From assembly GCA_018303685.1 (NCBI GenBank), contig JAGVXS010000058.1, positions 1 to 45,201 on the forward strand: DNA of 45,201 nt. Reading direction: 5' to 3'. Below the pieces are notes generated by a model, which searched no databases, was not told the origin of the DNA, and saw only the letters and a list, made by a program, of their open reading frames with translations. Position numbers and translations under genes: made by a program. Positions within the stretch are counted from its first letter, which is position 1. Each line of letters opens with the position of its first letter. Positions 36,157 through 45,201 of this stretch are shown one piece after another. Source of the stretch: Candidatus Woesearchaeota archaeon. Its GTDB lineage: Archaea > Nanobdellota > Nanobdellia > Woesearchaeales > GW2011-AR4.

Positions 36157-38064
36157 ATGGCAAAGGAAAAAATCATAGGAATTGACTTGGGAACATCAAA
36201 TTCAGCTGCTGCTGCATTGATAGGCGGAAAGCCTACTATAATCCCAAGCGCAGAAGGAACAACCGCTTACGGAAAGGCGTTTCCGAGCGTTGTGGCATTT
36301 ACAAAAGACAGCCAAGTCCTGGTTGGGGAGCCGGCAAGAAGGCAGGCAGTGTCCAATCCTGAAAAGACAATAATGGCTGCGAAGAGAAAGATGGGCACTA
36401 ACCATAAGTACAATATCGACGGCAAAGAATACACCCCTCAGCAAATCTCAGCTTTCATTCTTCAAAAAATAAAGAAAGATGCAGAGGAATTTCTAGGGGA
36501 GAAAATAAACAAGGCTGTAATCACAGTCCCTGCCTACTTTGACGACAACCAAAGGCAGGCAACAAAAGATGCAGGCGAAATTGCAGGCCTGGAAGTTGTA
36601 AGGATTGTAAATGAGCCCACTGCCGCTTCAATGGCTTACGGAATTGACAAGCAGGACAAGGAGCTCAAGATTCTTGTGTTTGATTTGGGTGGCGGAACTC
36701 TTGATGTAACAATTATGGAATTTGGAGGCGGAGTTTTCCAAGTGCTGTCAACTTCCGGAGACACGCAGCTTGGCGGAACAGACATGGACCAGACTTTGAT
36801 TGAATATCTGGCTTCAGAGTTCAAGAAAGTTGAAGGAATTGACTTGACAAAAGACAAAACCGCAATGCAAAGGCTGAGAGAGTCTGCTGAAAAAGCCAAG
36901 ATTGAATTGTCAACAGTGTTTGAGACAGACATCAACCTGCCATTCATAACAGCAACAAACGAAGGACCTAAACACCTGCAGATGAAACTGACAAGGGCAA
37001 AGCTCGAGCAGTTGATTGATCCAATCATAAAAAGGTGCAGGCACCCAACTGAGCAGGCGATAAAGGATGCCAAATTATCTGTTAACCAAATTAACAAGAT
37101 TATCCTTGTAGGCGGGCCTACAAGAATGCCAATTGTAAGGCAATTTGTAGAAGATTCTGTTGGCAAGCAGGCTGAAAGGGGAGTTGATCCTATGGAATGT
37201 GTGGCAATGGGCGCTGCTGTTCAGGCTGGGGTGCTTGCAGGCGAAGTAAAGGACATTTTATTGCTTGATGTTACACCATTAAGCCTGGGCATTGAGACTT
37301 TAGGGGGAGTATTCACAAAGCTGATTGAAAGAAACACCACAATTCCGACAAAAAAGCAGCAGGTATTCAGCACAGCAGCCGACAACCAGACTGCTGTTAC
37401 AATAAGGGTTGGGCAGGGCGAGCGTCCAATGTTTGCAGACAACAAGCTGCTCGGGCAGTTTGATTTAATAGGAATACCGCCTGCGCCAAGGGGCATTCCG
37501 CAGATTGAAGTCGCGTTTGACATTGATGCAAACGGCATCCTTCATGTGAATGCTAAGGATTTGGGAACAGGAAAAGGGCAGAGCATAAGGATTACTGCAT
37601 CGCAAAAATTAAGCGATGATGAAATTGAAAGTATGAAAAAGCAGGCTGAAGAGTTTGCAGATGTTGACAGGAAGAAGAAGGAAGAGATTGAAACAATCAA
37701 CCAGGCCGATAATCTCGTCTACACGACTGAAAAATTATTCAAGGACCTGGAAGGCAAGGTGCCTGAAAAGGAAATTGGTGAAGTCAAAGGCAGGATTCTT
37801 GAACTGAAGGAATTGCTGAAGCCTGCAGAGAAAGACGTTGATGCAATCAAGAGAAAGCTGGATGAGGTAAATGAAATGGTGCAGAAAATGTCAACAGAAT
37901 TGTACCAGAAGGCAGGGCAGCAATACCAGCAGGAACATAAAGGGCATGGAGAAAAAGGTGGAGAAGAAGCAGAAAGTGAAGAAGAATCTCCAAAAAGAAA
38001 AGATGACAATGTTGTTGATGCTGACTACGAAGTGAAAGGTGAGGGGAAGAAAAAGAGGAAATAA
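36157..38064 (+). CDS. dnaK: molecular chaperone DnaK (Hsp70)
   Basis: [42 protein letters not shown]. Confidence 0.97.
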   Translation: MAKEKIIGIDLGTSNSAAAALIGGKPTIIPSAEGTTAYGKAFPSVVAFTKDSQVLVGEPARRQAVSNPEKTIMAAKRKMGTNHKYNIDGKEYTPQQISAFILQKIKKDAEEFLGEKINKAVITVPAYFDDNQRQATKDAGEIAGLEVVRIVNEPTAASMAYGIDKQDKELKILVFDLGGGTLDVTIMEFGGGVFQVLSTSGDTQLGGTDMDQTLIEYLASEFKKVEGIDLTKDKTAMQRLRESAEKAKIELSTVFETDINLPFITATNEGPKHLQMKLTRAKLEQLIDPIIKRCRHPTEQAIKDAKLSVNQINKIILVGGPTRMPIVRQFVEDSVGKQAERGVDPMECVAMGAAVQAGVLAGEVKDILLLDVTPLSLGIETLGGVFTKLIERNTTIPTKKQQVFSTAADNQTAVTIRVGQGERPMFADNKLLGQFDLIGIPPAPRGIPQIEVAFDIDANGILHVNAKDLGTGKGQSIRITASQKLSDDEIESMKKQAEEFADVDRKKKEEIETINQADNLVYTTEKLFKDLEGKVPEKEIGEVKGRILELKELLKPAEKDVDAIKRKLDEVNEMVQKMSTELYQKAGQQYQQEHKGHGEKGGEEAESEEESPKRKDDNVVDADYEVKGEGKKKRK

Positions 38065-38079
38065 GATTTTATTTTTGAT

Positions 38080-38574
38080 ATGACAATCCCAACAAAAGAA
38101 GAATGCCTTAAGATACTGGAAAAGGAGAATGTGCCCTCTAACATAATCACCCACCTTAAAGCTGTCCACGATTTCTCTATGAAAGTTTGCGATGTTCTTG
38201 AAAAGCGCGGCATTAAAATAAACCGCAATTTAGCTGCCGCAGGCGCTTTATTGCATGACATCAGGAAAACAAGCCCGAATGACCACATTATTGAAGGGTA
38301 TGAACTAGTCAAGTCCCTTGGCTTTCCTGAAGTTGCAGAAGTAATCAAGAAGCACGGGCTCATGCACATCGATAAGGACGAGTTTGTGCCAAAAACATTG
38401 GAGGAAAAGATAATCTTTTATGCCGACAAGAGGGTGAAAGGGGACAAAGTTGTGGGTTTGAATGAAAGGTTTGAATACATAAAGCAAAGGTATGGCAGAG
38501 ACAATACCGAGAAAGAGCTTGAATTTACAAAAAAGATTGAAAAAGAGCTGCTGGGAGATGAAAGAGTTGGATAG
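38080..38574 (+). CDS. HD-domain phosphohydrolase-like protein
   Basis: HLKAVHDFSMKV ... AAGALLHDIRKT ... HGLMH; between dnaK and dnaJ. Confidence 0.85.
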   Translation: MTIPTKEECLKILEKENVPSNIITHLKAVHDFSMKVCDVLEKRGIKINRNLAAAGALLHDIRKTSPNDHIIEGYELVKSLGFPEVAEVIKKHGLMHIDKDEFVPKTLEEKIIFYADKRVKGDKVVGLNERFEYIKQRYGRDNTEKELEFTKKIEKELLGDERVG

Positions 38575-38630
38575 ATAAATTTTAATAATGACGATAAAGA
38601 TAATTTAATAATATACAAATTGGTGATATA

Positions 38631-39152
38631 TTGATTCACAAAAACACCCCTTTGAAAGAGGTTTTGGAATTAGCTGCGCCGTGCCAGTGCAGCGCATGCA
38701 ACCACGGCTGCAGGTTCGGCTCTGGCTCTTTGGCAGGAGATGATGCAAAGCACATTGCAAGATTTTTGGGCATCTCGGAGGAAGAGCTGAAAAAGGGCTT
38801 TTTGGAGGAATCTGAATTATTCAACAAAAAATTGCTGAAGCCGAAATTGATAAGGGAAGGCAGCAAGCCTTTTGGAAGGTGCGTTTTTTTTGATGATGAA
38901 AAGGGATGCACAATACATGAAGTCAAGCCGCTGGAATGCAAAACATCAATTCAGTGCAGGGATTATGGGGAGGACTTAAGCGTGTGGTTCATGGTTAAAC
39001 ACGCTGTCGATGCAAATGACGCAGAAAGCGTAAGGCAGTATGCGCAATACTTAAAAAGCGGAGGAAAAACCATTCCGGGCGCTGAACTGGAGAATTTGGT
39101 GCCTGACAAAGAAAGATTGAGGAAAATTTTGAGCTACGAGATTTTGAAATAA
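38631..39152 (+). CDS. YkgJ-like cysteine-cluster protein
   Basis: CQCSACNHGCRFGSG ... CVFFDDEKGCTIHEVKPLECKT; TTG start. Confidence 0.82.
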   Translation: MIHKNTPLKEVLELAAPCQCSACNHGCRFGSGSLAGDDAKHIARFLGISEEELKKGFLEESELFNKKLLKPKLIREGSKPFGRCVFFDDEKGCTIHEVKPLECKTSIQCRDYGEDLSVWFMVKHAVDANDAESVRQYAQYLKSGGKTIPGAELENLVPDKERLRKILSYEILK

Positions 39153-39153
39153 A

Positions 39154-40272
39154 ATGCCAAAAGAAAAAGACTATTACAAGATTTTAGGAGTAGGCAAAAA
39201 CGCCACAAAGGAGGAGATTAAGGCATCCTACAAGAAGCTTGCGAAGCAGTATCATCCTGACTTAAACAAGTCTCCTGATGCTGCTGAAAAATTCAAGGAA
39301 ATAAATGAAGCAGCGGCTGTGCTTGGCGATGATGCAAAAAGGGTTCAGTACAACCAATATGGCACGGCAGGGGGGCAGTTCCAGCAAGGCTTTTCGGGCT
39401 TTGATTTCTCGGACTTCATGTCGGACATTGGTGGATTTGGGATGGACTTCGACAGCATTTTTGAGAATTTCTTTGGCGGCAGCCGCTCCTCGGGCAGGAC
39501 AAGGAGAAGGCAGAGGGGCTCTGACTTGAGATATGATATGGAGATTGAATTGGAGGATGCTGCTTTTGGTGCGGCAAAAGCGATAAATGTGCCAAGGCTT
39601 GAGGAATGCGAAAAATGCAATGGCACAGGCGCGAAAAGCAAATCAGACATTGCAACTTGCGATGAATGCGGCGGGAGGGGAGTCTCAACAAGAACTCAAA
39701 GGACTCCTTTTGGGCTGTTTTCAACGACAACAACTTGCAGGAAATGCAGGGGGCAGGGCAGGTACATAAAAAATGAGTGCCCTGAATGCGATGGAAAAGG
39801 CGTTGTAAGGAAAACAAGAAAGATAGAAGTCAAGATACCAAAAGGCGCTGTTGACGGCACCAATTTAAGGATTCAGAATGAAGGAGAGGCAGGCGAGTAC
39901 GGAACTGACTCCGGGGATCTGTATATTGTGGTTCATGTCGGGCCCCACAAGGTTTTTGAAAGGCACGGCAGTGATTTGTATGTCAAGGTTCCTGTTTCAT
40001 TCACAACAGCAGCGCTTGGAGGCTTGATAGATGTTCCGACCCTGAAGGGAAAAGCAGAATTAAAGATTCCTGCAGGAACCCTCAGCAATACAATCTTCAG
40101 GATGAAAGGGCTTGGGATTCCTGACCTGCACAGCCATCATCATGGCGATGAAAACGTTGAAGTGATTATTTCTGTCCCTGAAAAGCTGACAAAAAAACAA
40201 AGGCAATTGCTTGAGGAGTTTGAGAAGGAAAGCAAAAAAGAGAAAGGGTTTCTGAAGGGAGTGTTTGGTTAG
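39154..40272 (+). CDS. dnaJ: molecular chaperone DnaJ
   Basis: KDYYKILGVGKNATKEEIKASYKKLAKQYHPDLN; zinc-finger CEKCNGTGAKS repeats. Confidence 0.97.
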   Translation: MPKEKDYYKILGVGKNATKEEIKASYKKLAKQYHPDLNKSPDAAEKFKEINEAAAVLGDDAKRVQYNQYGTAGGQFQQGFSGFDFSDFMSDIGGFGMDFDSIFENFFGGSRSSGRTRRRQRGSDLRYDMEIELEDAAFGAAKAINVPRLEECEKCNGTGAKSKSDIATCDECGGRGVSTRTQRTPFGLFSTTTTCRKCRGQGRYIKNECPECDGKGVVRKTRKIEVKIPKGAVDGTNLRIQNEGEAGEYGTDSGDLYIVVHVGPHKVFERHGSDLYVKVPVSFTTAALGGLIDVPTLKGKAELKIPAGTLSNTIFRMKGLGIPDLHSHHHGDENVEVIISVPEKLTKKQRQLLEEFEKESKKEKGFLKGVFG

Positions 40273-40769
40273 GATTTAGAAATATTCTTTATTCTTTCTA
40301 TGCCATCAATATTTTTAATATAATCCGCAATATCTTTTGGCACCAAACTCTGCCAGTTCTTGTTTTTAATCATTTTATCCCGTATAATGGTGCTGCTTAC
40401 CCCCCTGATTAGCCTTATTTTCTTGACTTTTGAATCATGCCTTTTGAAGCATCTCAAAGTCCATGGATTGCCTGAGTACACAAAATCATATTTCGGCAGG
40501 TTATTCTTGATGTAATCAACCCATTTTTTGTCATTGTACAAGTCTGGCACAGGATAAATTTTGTAATGCTTTATTTTGTGGTTTTTCAGGGTATTAACTA
40601 TCATTTGTCTCCTTTCTTTGTAAGAAAATGGGTTGTCCAGAGTACTCTTTTCCTGAGAGCTTCCGATTGCAATTAGGACTTCATCAACTTCCTTCAGGAC
40701 TTCCTTTATGTCAATCAGATGCGCATTATGGAAAGGCTGGAATCTGCCGATGAAAAGGACGCGGTGCAT
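40269..40769 (-). CDS. nicotinamide-nucleotide adenylyltransferase, archaeal NadM type
   Basis: MHRVLFIGRFQPFHNAHL, RGVSSTIIRDKM. Confidence 0.93.
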   Translation of the reverse strand: MHRVLFIGRFQPFHNAHLIDIKEVLKEVDEVLIAIGSSQEKSTLDNPFSYKERRQMIVNTLKNHKIKHYKIYPVPDLYNDKKWVDYIKNNLPKYDFVYSGNPWTLRCFKRHDSKVKKIRLIRGVSSTIIRDKMIKNKNWQSLVPKDIADYIKNIDGIERIKNISKS

Positions 40770-40816
40770 GGTAGAATAAAAATTTAATTTATTTATAAAG
40801 GTTTGGAGGACAAATT

Positions 40817-41989
40817 TTATTTGCCTATAGATTCAATTAAGCCTTTCATTGTTTTATGGTCTGTTGCGCAGCACCCGCCGTAAATTCTTAAATCAAATCT
40901 TTTAACCATATCATCAACTGCAGAAACATACAAGCCTAGTGGAATTGCCCTGTTTTCCGTCATCAAGCCATATTTCCTCGGGTTTCTTTCAGGAGACGCA
41001 TTAGGATGTATGCTTACTAATCTTTGGACATTTTCTGGTGAAAGAGAACTTAACGCTTCCAATGTAACTTCAACACTATTGCAATTTATCCCTAGACCTA
41101 ATGGCTTATACAGCTTTTCTTTTTCAATAGATTGGTAAAGCTCGTTTATGGCTTTGTTTAACTCTACTCCATTAAGGGTGGCATCTTCTTCTAGGCAAAA
41201 TGAAATAACATAATCTTTAGCAGGAATTATTGGTAAAAACGCTTTTTTCTTTGGGTTGTAGTTATGCGGCACGTCATCGAATCTGCGCCTGTTTCTGGAA
41301 ATATCTGATAAAATATCACCCAAATAAGCTATAGTTTCTATTCTGTGTAAATTCTCAGTATTGCCATTTGTGTCTATTTCCTCATGGGACTGTTTAAATG
41401 CCCTCGCCACCCCTTTAGCTGCTCTTAGCGAAGGCACAGTCTCGAATAATAAATAATCCACCATGCTGCCAAATCGAACAATTGCCAAGACTTGTGGGAG
41501 GTACAGCGCATCAACATCTCGCGGTGTTTTTTCCCCAGCATAACATTCAAATGGTGGCCCGATACTAATTGCAACTAAAGTAGTTTTATAGTCTCTTCCT
41601 GCTGATTTTATGGCGTCCAAACATATTTCTGTAGCGTCTTGGCACAATTGAAGTCCTCTTGTTGGAAGCGAAGAGTCAAATACTTTACTAGTAGACGCTG
41701 CGTATAAGAATTTATGACCCAACCTGAAGGAAGGGGTCATCATAATTAAAGGCTGTTCCGGAGGGGCGCTATTGGCATAGTCATTTGCAATGGAATGCAA
41801 ATAAACTTTGCCCTCGTCTGTCAGCAAAGCAGAGCCGTCTGGTCCAAGGAGCCTATTAAATGGAACATCAGCCAATTTTTGTTGATTTCTGCTTATATCT
41901 TCTGCAAGCCTCCTAGTAACTTCAGTGCCATAAGGCCCGCTCAACACTACCATTTGCCCAGATTTTAATAATTCTTCTAATCTTCCCAT
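40817..41989 (-). CDS. homocysteine S-methyltransferase family protein
   Basis: LSGPYGTEV, LGINCNSVE, YGGCCATDHKTM zinc-ligand pattern. Confidence 0.82.
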   Translation of the reverse strand: MGRLEELLKSGQMVVLSGPYGTEVTRRLAEDISRNQQKLADVPFNRLLGPDGSALLTDEGKVYLHSIANDYANSAPPEQPLIMMTPSFRLGHKFLYAASTSKVFDSSLPTRGLQLCQDATEICLDAIKSAGRDYKTTLVAISIGPPFECYAGEKTPRDVDALYLPQVLAIVRFGSMVDYLLFETVPSLRAAKGVARAFKQSHEEIDTNGNTENLHRIETIAYLGDILSDISRNRRRFDDVPHNYNPKKKAFLPIIPAKDYVISFCLEEDATLNGVELNKAINELYQSIEKEKLYKPLGLGINCNSVEVTLEALSSLSPENVQRLVSIHPNASPERNPRKYGLMTENRAIPLGLYVSAVDDMVKRFDLRIYGGCCATDHKTMKGLIESIGK

Positions 41990-42040
41990 CTAAACGCAAA
42001 TAAATTTCTAAACTATTTTATTTAAATACTCTCCTGAAAG

Positions 42041-42062
42041 AATTATTCTAATAAGAATAATT
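42041..42062. promoter_or_regulatory. palindromic operator candidate AATTATTCT-AATA-AGAATAATT
   Basis: Perfect 9-bp arms, directly upstream of TATA-like TATTTAAATA of the S-methyltransferase gene; second copy at 42645. Confidence 0.6.
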
Positions 42063-42092
42063 AATATAAAGAATTATTATGGTAGTTTTTAG

Positions 42093-42602
42093 TCAGTTAT
42101 AGCTGGTTAACGCATTTTGCCTTAATCTTTCTCGTTGTAAGGTATCATAAATATCTCTGTCCCCCTTTGTTAATAAATCTGGAAAACTGCGGCTATTCCC
42201 AATTTTGATCTCGCTTGCTATTATTACTGCCCTCTTTAAATCTTCGTATCTCCCCTTATCAGGATTCCCCCTTATTGTAAGCAGGTCTATATACTGCAGA
42301 ACATGATGCATTTTTTCACCTTTATGGTTAAATTTTCTAGTTCCATTATGATCACTTGTTAAATTTTTTTCAATATACATAAGTAATCGTTCTCTAAGTA
42401 ACCCATATTCATATTCAGAAGAAAGGGCATCCAAGGCATTCCAATCCTCAACATATACTTTGCCGATAGGGTTTTTTGCTATTTCTTCCAAAGAAACTCC
42501 CTGAATTAAAGACCCAAATATCAACCTTCTTAATTCTTGAAGTTTTTGTTCATTAAGAAAACTATAGGCAGTATAGTCTAGTCCATTTTTAGGTGCAGAC
42601 AT
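42093..42602 (-). CDS. hypothetical protein
   Basis: 169-aa ORF with own TATA and palindrome upstream. Confidence 0.55.
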   Translation of the reverse strand: MSAPKNGLDYTAYSFLNEQKLQELRRLIFGSLIQGVSLEEIAKNPIGKVYVEDWNALDALSSEYEYGLLRERLLMYIEKNLTSDHNGTRKFNHKGEKMHHVLQYIDLLTIRGNPDKGRYEDLKRAVIIASEIKIGNSRSFPDLLTKGDRDIYDTLQRERLRQNALTSYN

Positions 42603-42644
42603 TTTTCAAAAATCTCATATCTTTTATTTAAACCCTTCTGCCAA

Positions 42645-42666
42645 AATTATTCCAATAAGAATAATT
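42645..42666. promoter_or_regulatory. second copy of palindromic operator candidate AATTATTC-CAATAA-GAATAATT
   Basis: 8-bp arms; same placement relative to TATA as the 42041 copy. Confidence 0.6.
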
Positions 42667-42749
42667 AATATTTAAACTATTCGTTATATGCTCCAAATCA
42701 TTTGCAGGCTGGCAAATAAATTTTTAAATTGAGGCAGTATACTGAATTT

Positions 42750-43298
42750 ATGGCCCTTATACTTGCATATCAGGGGAACGGCACAGCTGTTGTAGCTACT
42801 GACTTGCAGAATGGGCGGGAAAGGCTTGCTAGAAGCGCAAATGGAGTCTATTATTTTGCCTTTCCTTCGGGAGTCCCGCCTTTAATGGAGCATTGTATTG
42901 GCGCTCTTACGCTGGATAGGCTTGTTAAACTCGGGTTTCCTTCTTTAAAACATATAACTGCTTTAAGGGATTACGCCGATTACAGCTGCATTATCCTAAA
43001 CCCAAAAACACCCCAGCTTTATTTCAGAAGCGGCAAAGGGTTAGATGTTGCAAAAGTAGACAAGGATACTGCGGTTTTGCTCTTTGACAAGAAAGTTGGG
43101 TCTATGACTAAAGAGCATTCTTTAGGTGGCAAGAATCCGGAAGACGTAGCGGACTTTTTTATAGATAAAATACAAGAATTCTCAGGCGCATTAGGTAACG
43201 CAGGAGGATATGATGCGCGCATATCCCAAGGAAGCAGAGTATTGCAATATGCAAACTCAAAACATCGTGTGCCTTCACTTTCATCACAACCTTTATAA
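42750..43298 (+). CDS. hypothetical protein
   Basis: ORF with ATG 42750 (MALILAYQGNGTAVVATDL); stop lies within the next gene's TATA box. Confidence 0.55.
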   Translation: MALILAYQGNGTAVVATDLQNGRERLARSANGVYYFAFPSGVPPLMEHCIGALTLDRLVKLGFPSLKHITALRDYADYSCIILNPKTPQLYFRSGKGLDVAKVDKDTAVLLFDKKVGSMTKEHSLGGKNPEDVADFFIDKIQEFSGALGNAGGYDARISQGSRVLQYANSKHRVPSLSSQPL

Positions 43299-43320
43299 AC
43301 AAAATAAATTTACTTTTCCT

Positions 43321-44058
43321 ATGGACGTTGCAATTCTTTTTTCAGGAGGAAAGGACAGCACTTTTGCACTGCAATATGCGAAGGAAAAAGGCTGGAACAT
43401 AAAGTATTTGATTTCTGTAAAGCCAACAAGAAAAGACTGCTTTTTGTTTCATTACGCAACAGTTGAGCAGACAAGAGGCATTGCAGAAATGCTAAATATC
43501 CCTCATTTCTACATTAAGTGCAGCGTTGCAAATCCAGTAAAGGAAGCCGACATTGTCAGGGAAGTAGTTGAAAGCAACCAGAAGAAAATGAGGGTTGATG
43601 CTGTTGTGCTTGGAGGCACTGGATTGCAGGAAACCCAGCTTAAAAGCATACAAAATGCTTTGCAGCCCTTGAACGTTGACGCATTTGCCAGTCACTCTGG
43701 AGAGGAGCATGACTTGGTGATGGAAGAAATGCTAAAGAAAGGGTACGAGATACTGGTAACCCAAATAGCATCTGACGGATTGAAAGACTGGCTTGGCAAG
43801 AAGATAACAAAGGAAAACTTTTCACAATTGAAAAAGGACTCTGTGAAATACGGCTTCCACATCGGGTTTGAAGGCGGCTATGCCGACACTCTTGTTCTTG
43901 ACTGCCCGTTATTCGCAAAGCGATTGGTTGTTGAAGACATGTCTGTTATTTTTGAGGACAATTACTGCGGGCATGTGGTAATCAACAAGTACAGGGTGGA
44001 AGAAAAGGCAAGAAAGGAACTGAAGCCGAGAAGACTGTTCACAAGCTTTCTGAGATAA
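43321..44058 (+). CDS. diphthine--ammonia ligase / Dph6-like PP-loop ATPase
   Basis: VAILFSGGKDSTFALQYA, VLGGTGLQETQ; start at 43321. Confidence 0.85.
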   Translation: MDVAILFSGGKDSTFALQYAKEKGWNIKYLISVKPTRKDCFLFHYATVEQTRGIAEMLNIPHFYIKCSVANPVKEADIVREVVESNQKKMRVDAVVLGGTGLQETQLKSIQNALQPLNVDAFASHSGEEHDLVMEEMLKKGYEILVTQIASDGLKDWLGKKITKENFSQLKKDSVKYGFHIGFEGGYADTLVLDCPLFAKRLVVEDMSVIFEDNYCGHVVINKYRVEEKARKELKPRRLFTSFLR

Positions 44059-44095
44059 AGTTATTTATTAGCTTAATGTGTGATTTGGTCGTATC

Positions 44096-44521
44096 TCACT
44101 GCAAATTCTTGCTCTTGAACAATTTTCCAAGAGAAAGCTTTCCTGCACCATTAGCCAAAACCACAACTAAAGCCGCCAAAATCAGCAAAAGAAACTCATA
44201 GCCATAAGCTTTAGGAGTTATGAAAAATCCCTGCTTTAAATGAACTTTAAAGAGCGCAACAAGCATTTCAAGTATCAAAAGCACAGAAACCCATCTTGTG
44301 AAAACTCCCAAAATCAAGGCTAAACCTCCGAAAAACTCAACAAAAGCAACGAGCACAGCTGCATAATTTGCCAATGGTATGCCTATAGCTGAAAAGAACT
44401 GGGCTGTTCCCGGCAAAGCGCCTTTCACAAAAAGCTTGACATAGCCGTGATACGCAAAAATAACCCCAAGAACGACTCTCAAAATTGTCAATGTCCACTG
44501 GTTAATGCTGTTTTTTGCCAT
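44096..44521 (-). CDS. DoxX family membrane protein
   Basis: ILRVVLGVIFAYHGYVKLF...FVEFFGGLALILGVFTRW. Confidence 0.85.
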   Translation of the reverse strand: MAKNSINQWTLTILRVVLGVIFAYHGYVKLFVKGALPGTAQFFSAIGIPLANYAAVLVAFVEFFGGLALILGVFTRWVSVLLILEMLVALFKVHLKQGFFITPKAYGYEFLLLILAALVVVLANGAGKLSLGKLFKSKNLQ

Positions 44522-44920
44522 TTAAATCAACGCAATTAAAATCATCAATGATGCTATCGATGAAACAATGCAGTACTCGCACCATTTCCTGAGCACAAAC
44601 GCCTGAACTGCAGTGAGATACGCTGAAAAAATCACAGAGCCGATGCTTGCACCCACTATAAAATAGTAAACAATATTGGCTTTAAAAATGTTTTGATTCA
44701 GCAAAATGAAGATTCCATAAAGGAATATAAATACATAGTAAGCCATCCCGGGAATCGTGTTTTCTATGCCGAATGTCTTGCCGTACCTGCTTTTGACAAC
44801 AGCATCGCAGTTTTCCCCTATCAGGCAGTGCATCGGCTTGCTATACCTCTTAGTGTAATAAATATAAAAAGAGACTGCAAAGCCTATAGCAGACAAAACC
44901 ATTAAATATAACGGGTTCAT
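44522..44920 (-). CDS. vitamin K epoxide reductase (VKOR) family protein
   Basis: CLIGENCDAVVKSRYGKTFGI...AYYVF...WCEYCIVSS. Confidence 0.87.
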   Translation of the reverse strand: MNPLYLMVLSAIGFAVSFYIYYTKRYSKPMHCLIGENCDAVVKSRYGKTFGIENTIPGMAYYVFIFLYGIFILLNQNIFKANIVYYFIVGASIGSVIFSAYLTAVQAFVLRKWCEYCIVSSIASLMILIALI

Positions 44921-45201
44921 TTTTTTAATTTAGAGCTTTTGTACACATGGGGCATGTAAGGGCTTATCCTTATCACATCAGCCTTAATCCCTCTTTTTTT
45001 TAATTCATCTTCCACTTCCTGCCTTTGTATTTTCTGGTCGTAGCCGAGGCAGATGGCATCAGGCTTTACCTTTTCTATAATATCAAAAATATTGTCTTTA
45101 TTGCCCAAAACAGCCTCATCAACAATTTCAAGCGTCCTTACTGCCTCAAGCCTTTCCCTTTCATTATGCGCTGGCTTCCTGCCCTTGAATTTTTCAGATG
45201 T
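44917..45201 (-). CDS. FAD synthase / cytidylyltransferase-like (RibL-like), partial at window edge
   Basis: Minus frame open from 45201: TSEKFKGRKPAHNERERLEAVRTLEIVDEAVLGNKDNIFDIIEKVKPDAICLGYDQK. Confidence 0.8.
   Translation of the reverse strand, partial: TSEKFKGRKPAHNERERLEAVRTLEIVDEAVLGNKDNIFDIIEKVKPDAICLGYDQKIQRQEVEDELKKRGIKADVIRISPYMPHVYKSSKLKK

Noticed and set aside
36636-37166. 176-aa minus-strand ORF (and 37221-37538, 37719-38009)
   Set aside because: Antisense shadows of dnaK, Ser/Cys-rich composition typical of spurious ORFs.

Overview
The window is a gene-dense, AT-rich archaeal chromosome segment. Support: archaeal-type ProRS, proteasome beta, aCPSF1, L15e, S3Ae, Bud32, NadM, AACCTTTATAAA-type BRE/TATA promoters and intron-containing tRNAs. 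Surface-protein style and small orphan ORFs suggest a DPANN/Woesearchaeota-like organism (inference). Main blocks are: an HtrA-like protease and MarC; tRNA-Pro, a YbaK-domain protein, rhomboid and ProRS; a LAGLIDADG-like/AraC-HTH protein; PRPP synthetase with a DUF4443-like regulator; TauE; TrmB with a receiver protein; psmB, aCPSF1 and map; hisS (frameshifted), HAD and bud32; tRNA-Gln; S3Ae; a TFB-type Zn-ribbon; a Rad50-like ATPase; PGI/PMI; a surface-protein cluster (TSP3 repeats, DUF2339, Cys-rich repeats); L15e; a CimA-like synthase; VapBC; an HTH regulator divergent from an orf-grpE-dnaK-HD-YkgJ-dnaJ operon; NadM; a homocysteine S-methyltransferase family protein; a Dph6-like protein; DoxX; VKOR; and a RibL-like end. 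The most unusual non-coding signals are: (1) a tandem array of short hairpins (20011-20134) in which framing motifs are conserved while stem sequences change but stay palindromic; (2) a tRNA-Gln(CUG) that appears to carry two introns plus an upstream duplicate of its acceptor strand; (3) a 17-bp palindrome in the promoter of the hsp70 operon, facing a regulator that seems to have lost its HTH core; (4) a palindrome shared by two promoters around 42 kb; (5) structured elements at 17533-17637, 19700-19785 and 23721-23815. Four genes are disrupted by small indels. Three of these are at short homopolymers, so assembly error must be excluded before proposing recoding. No database or folding program was run; family names come from motif recognition.
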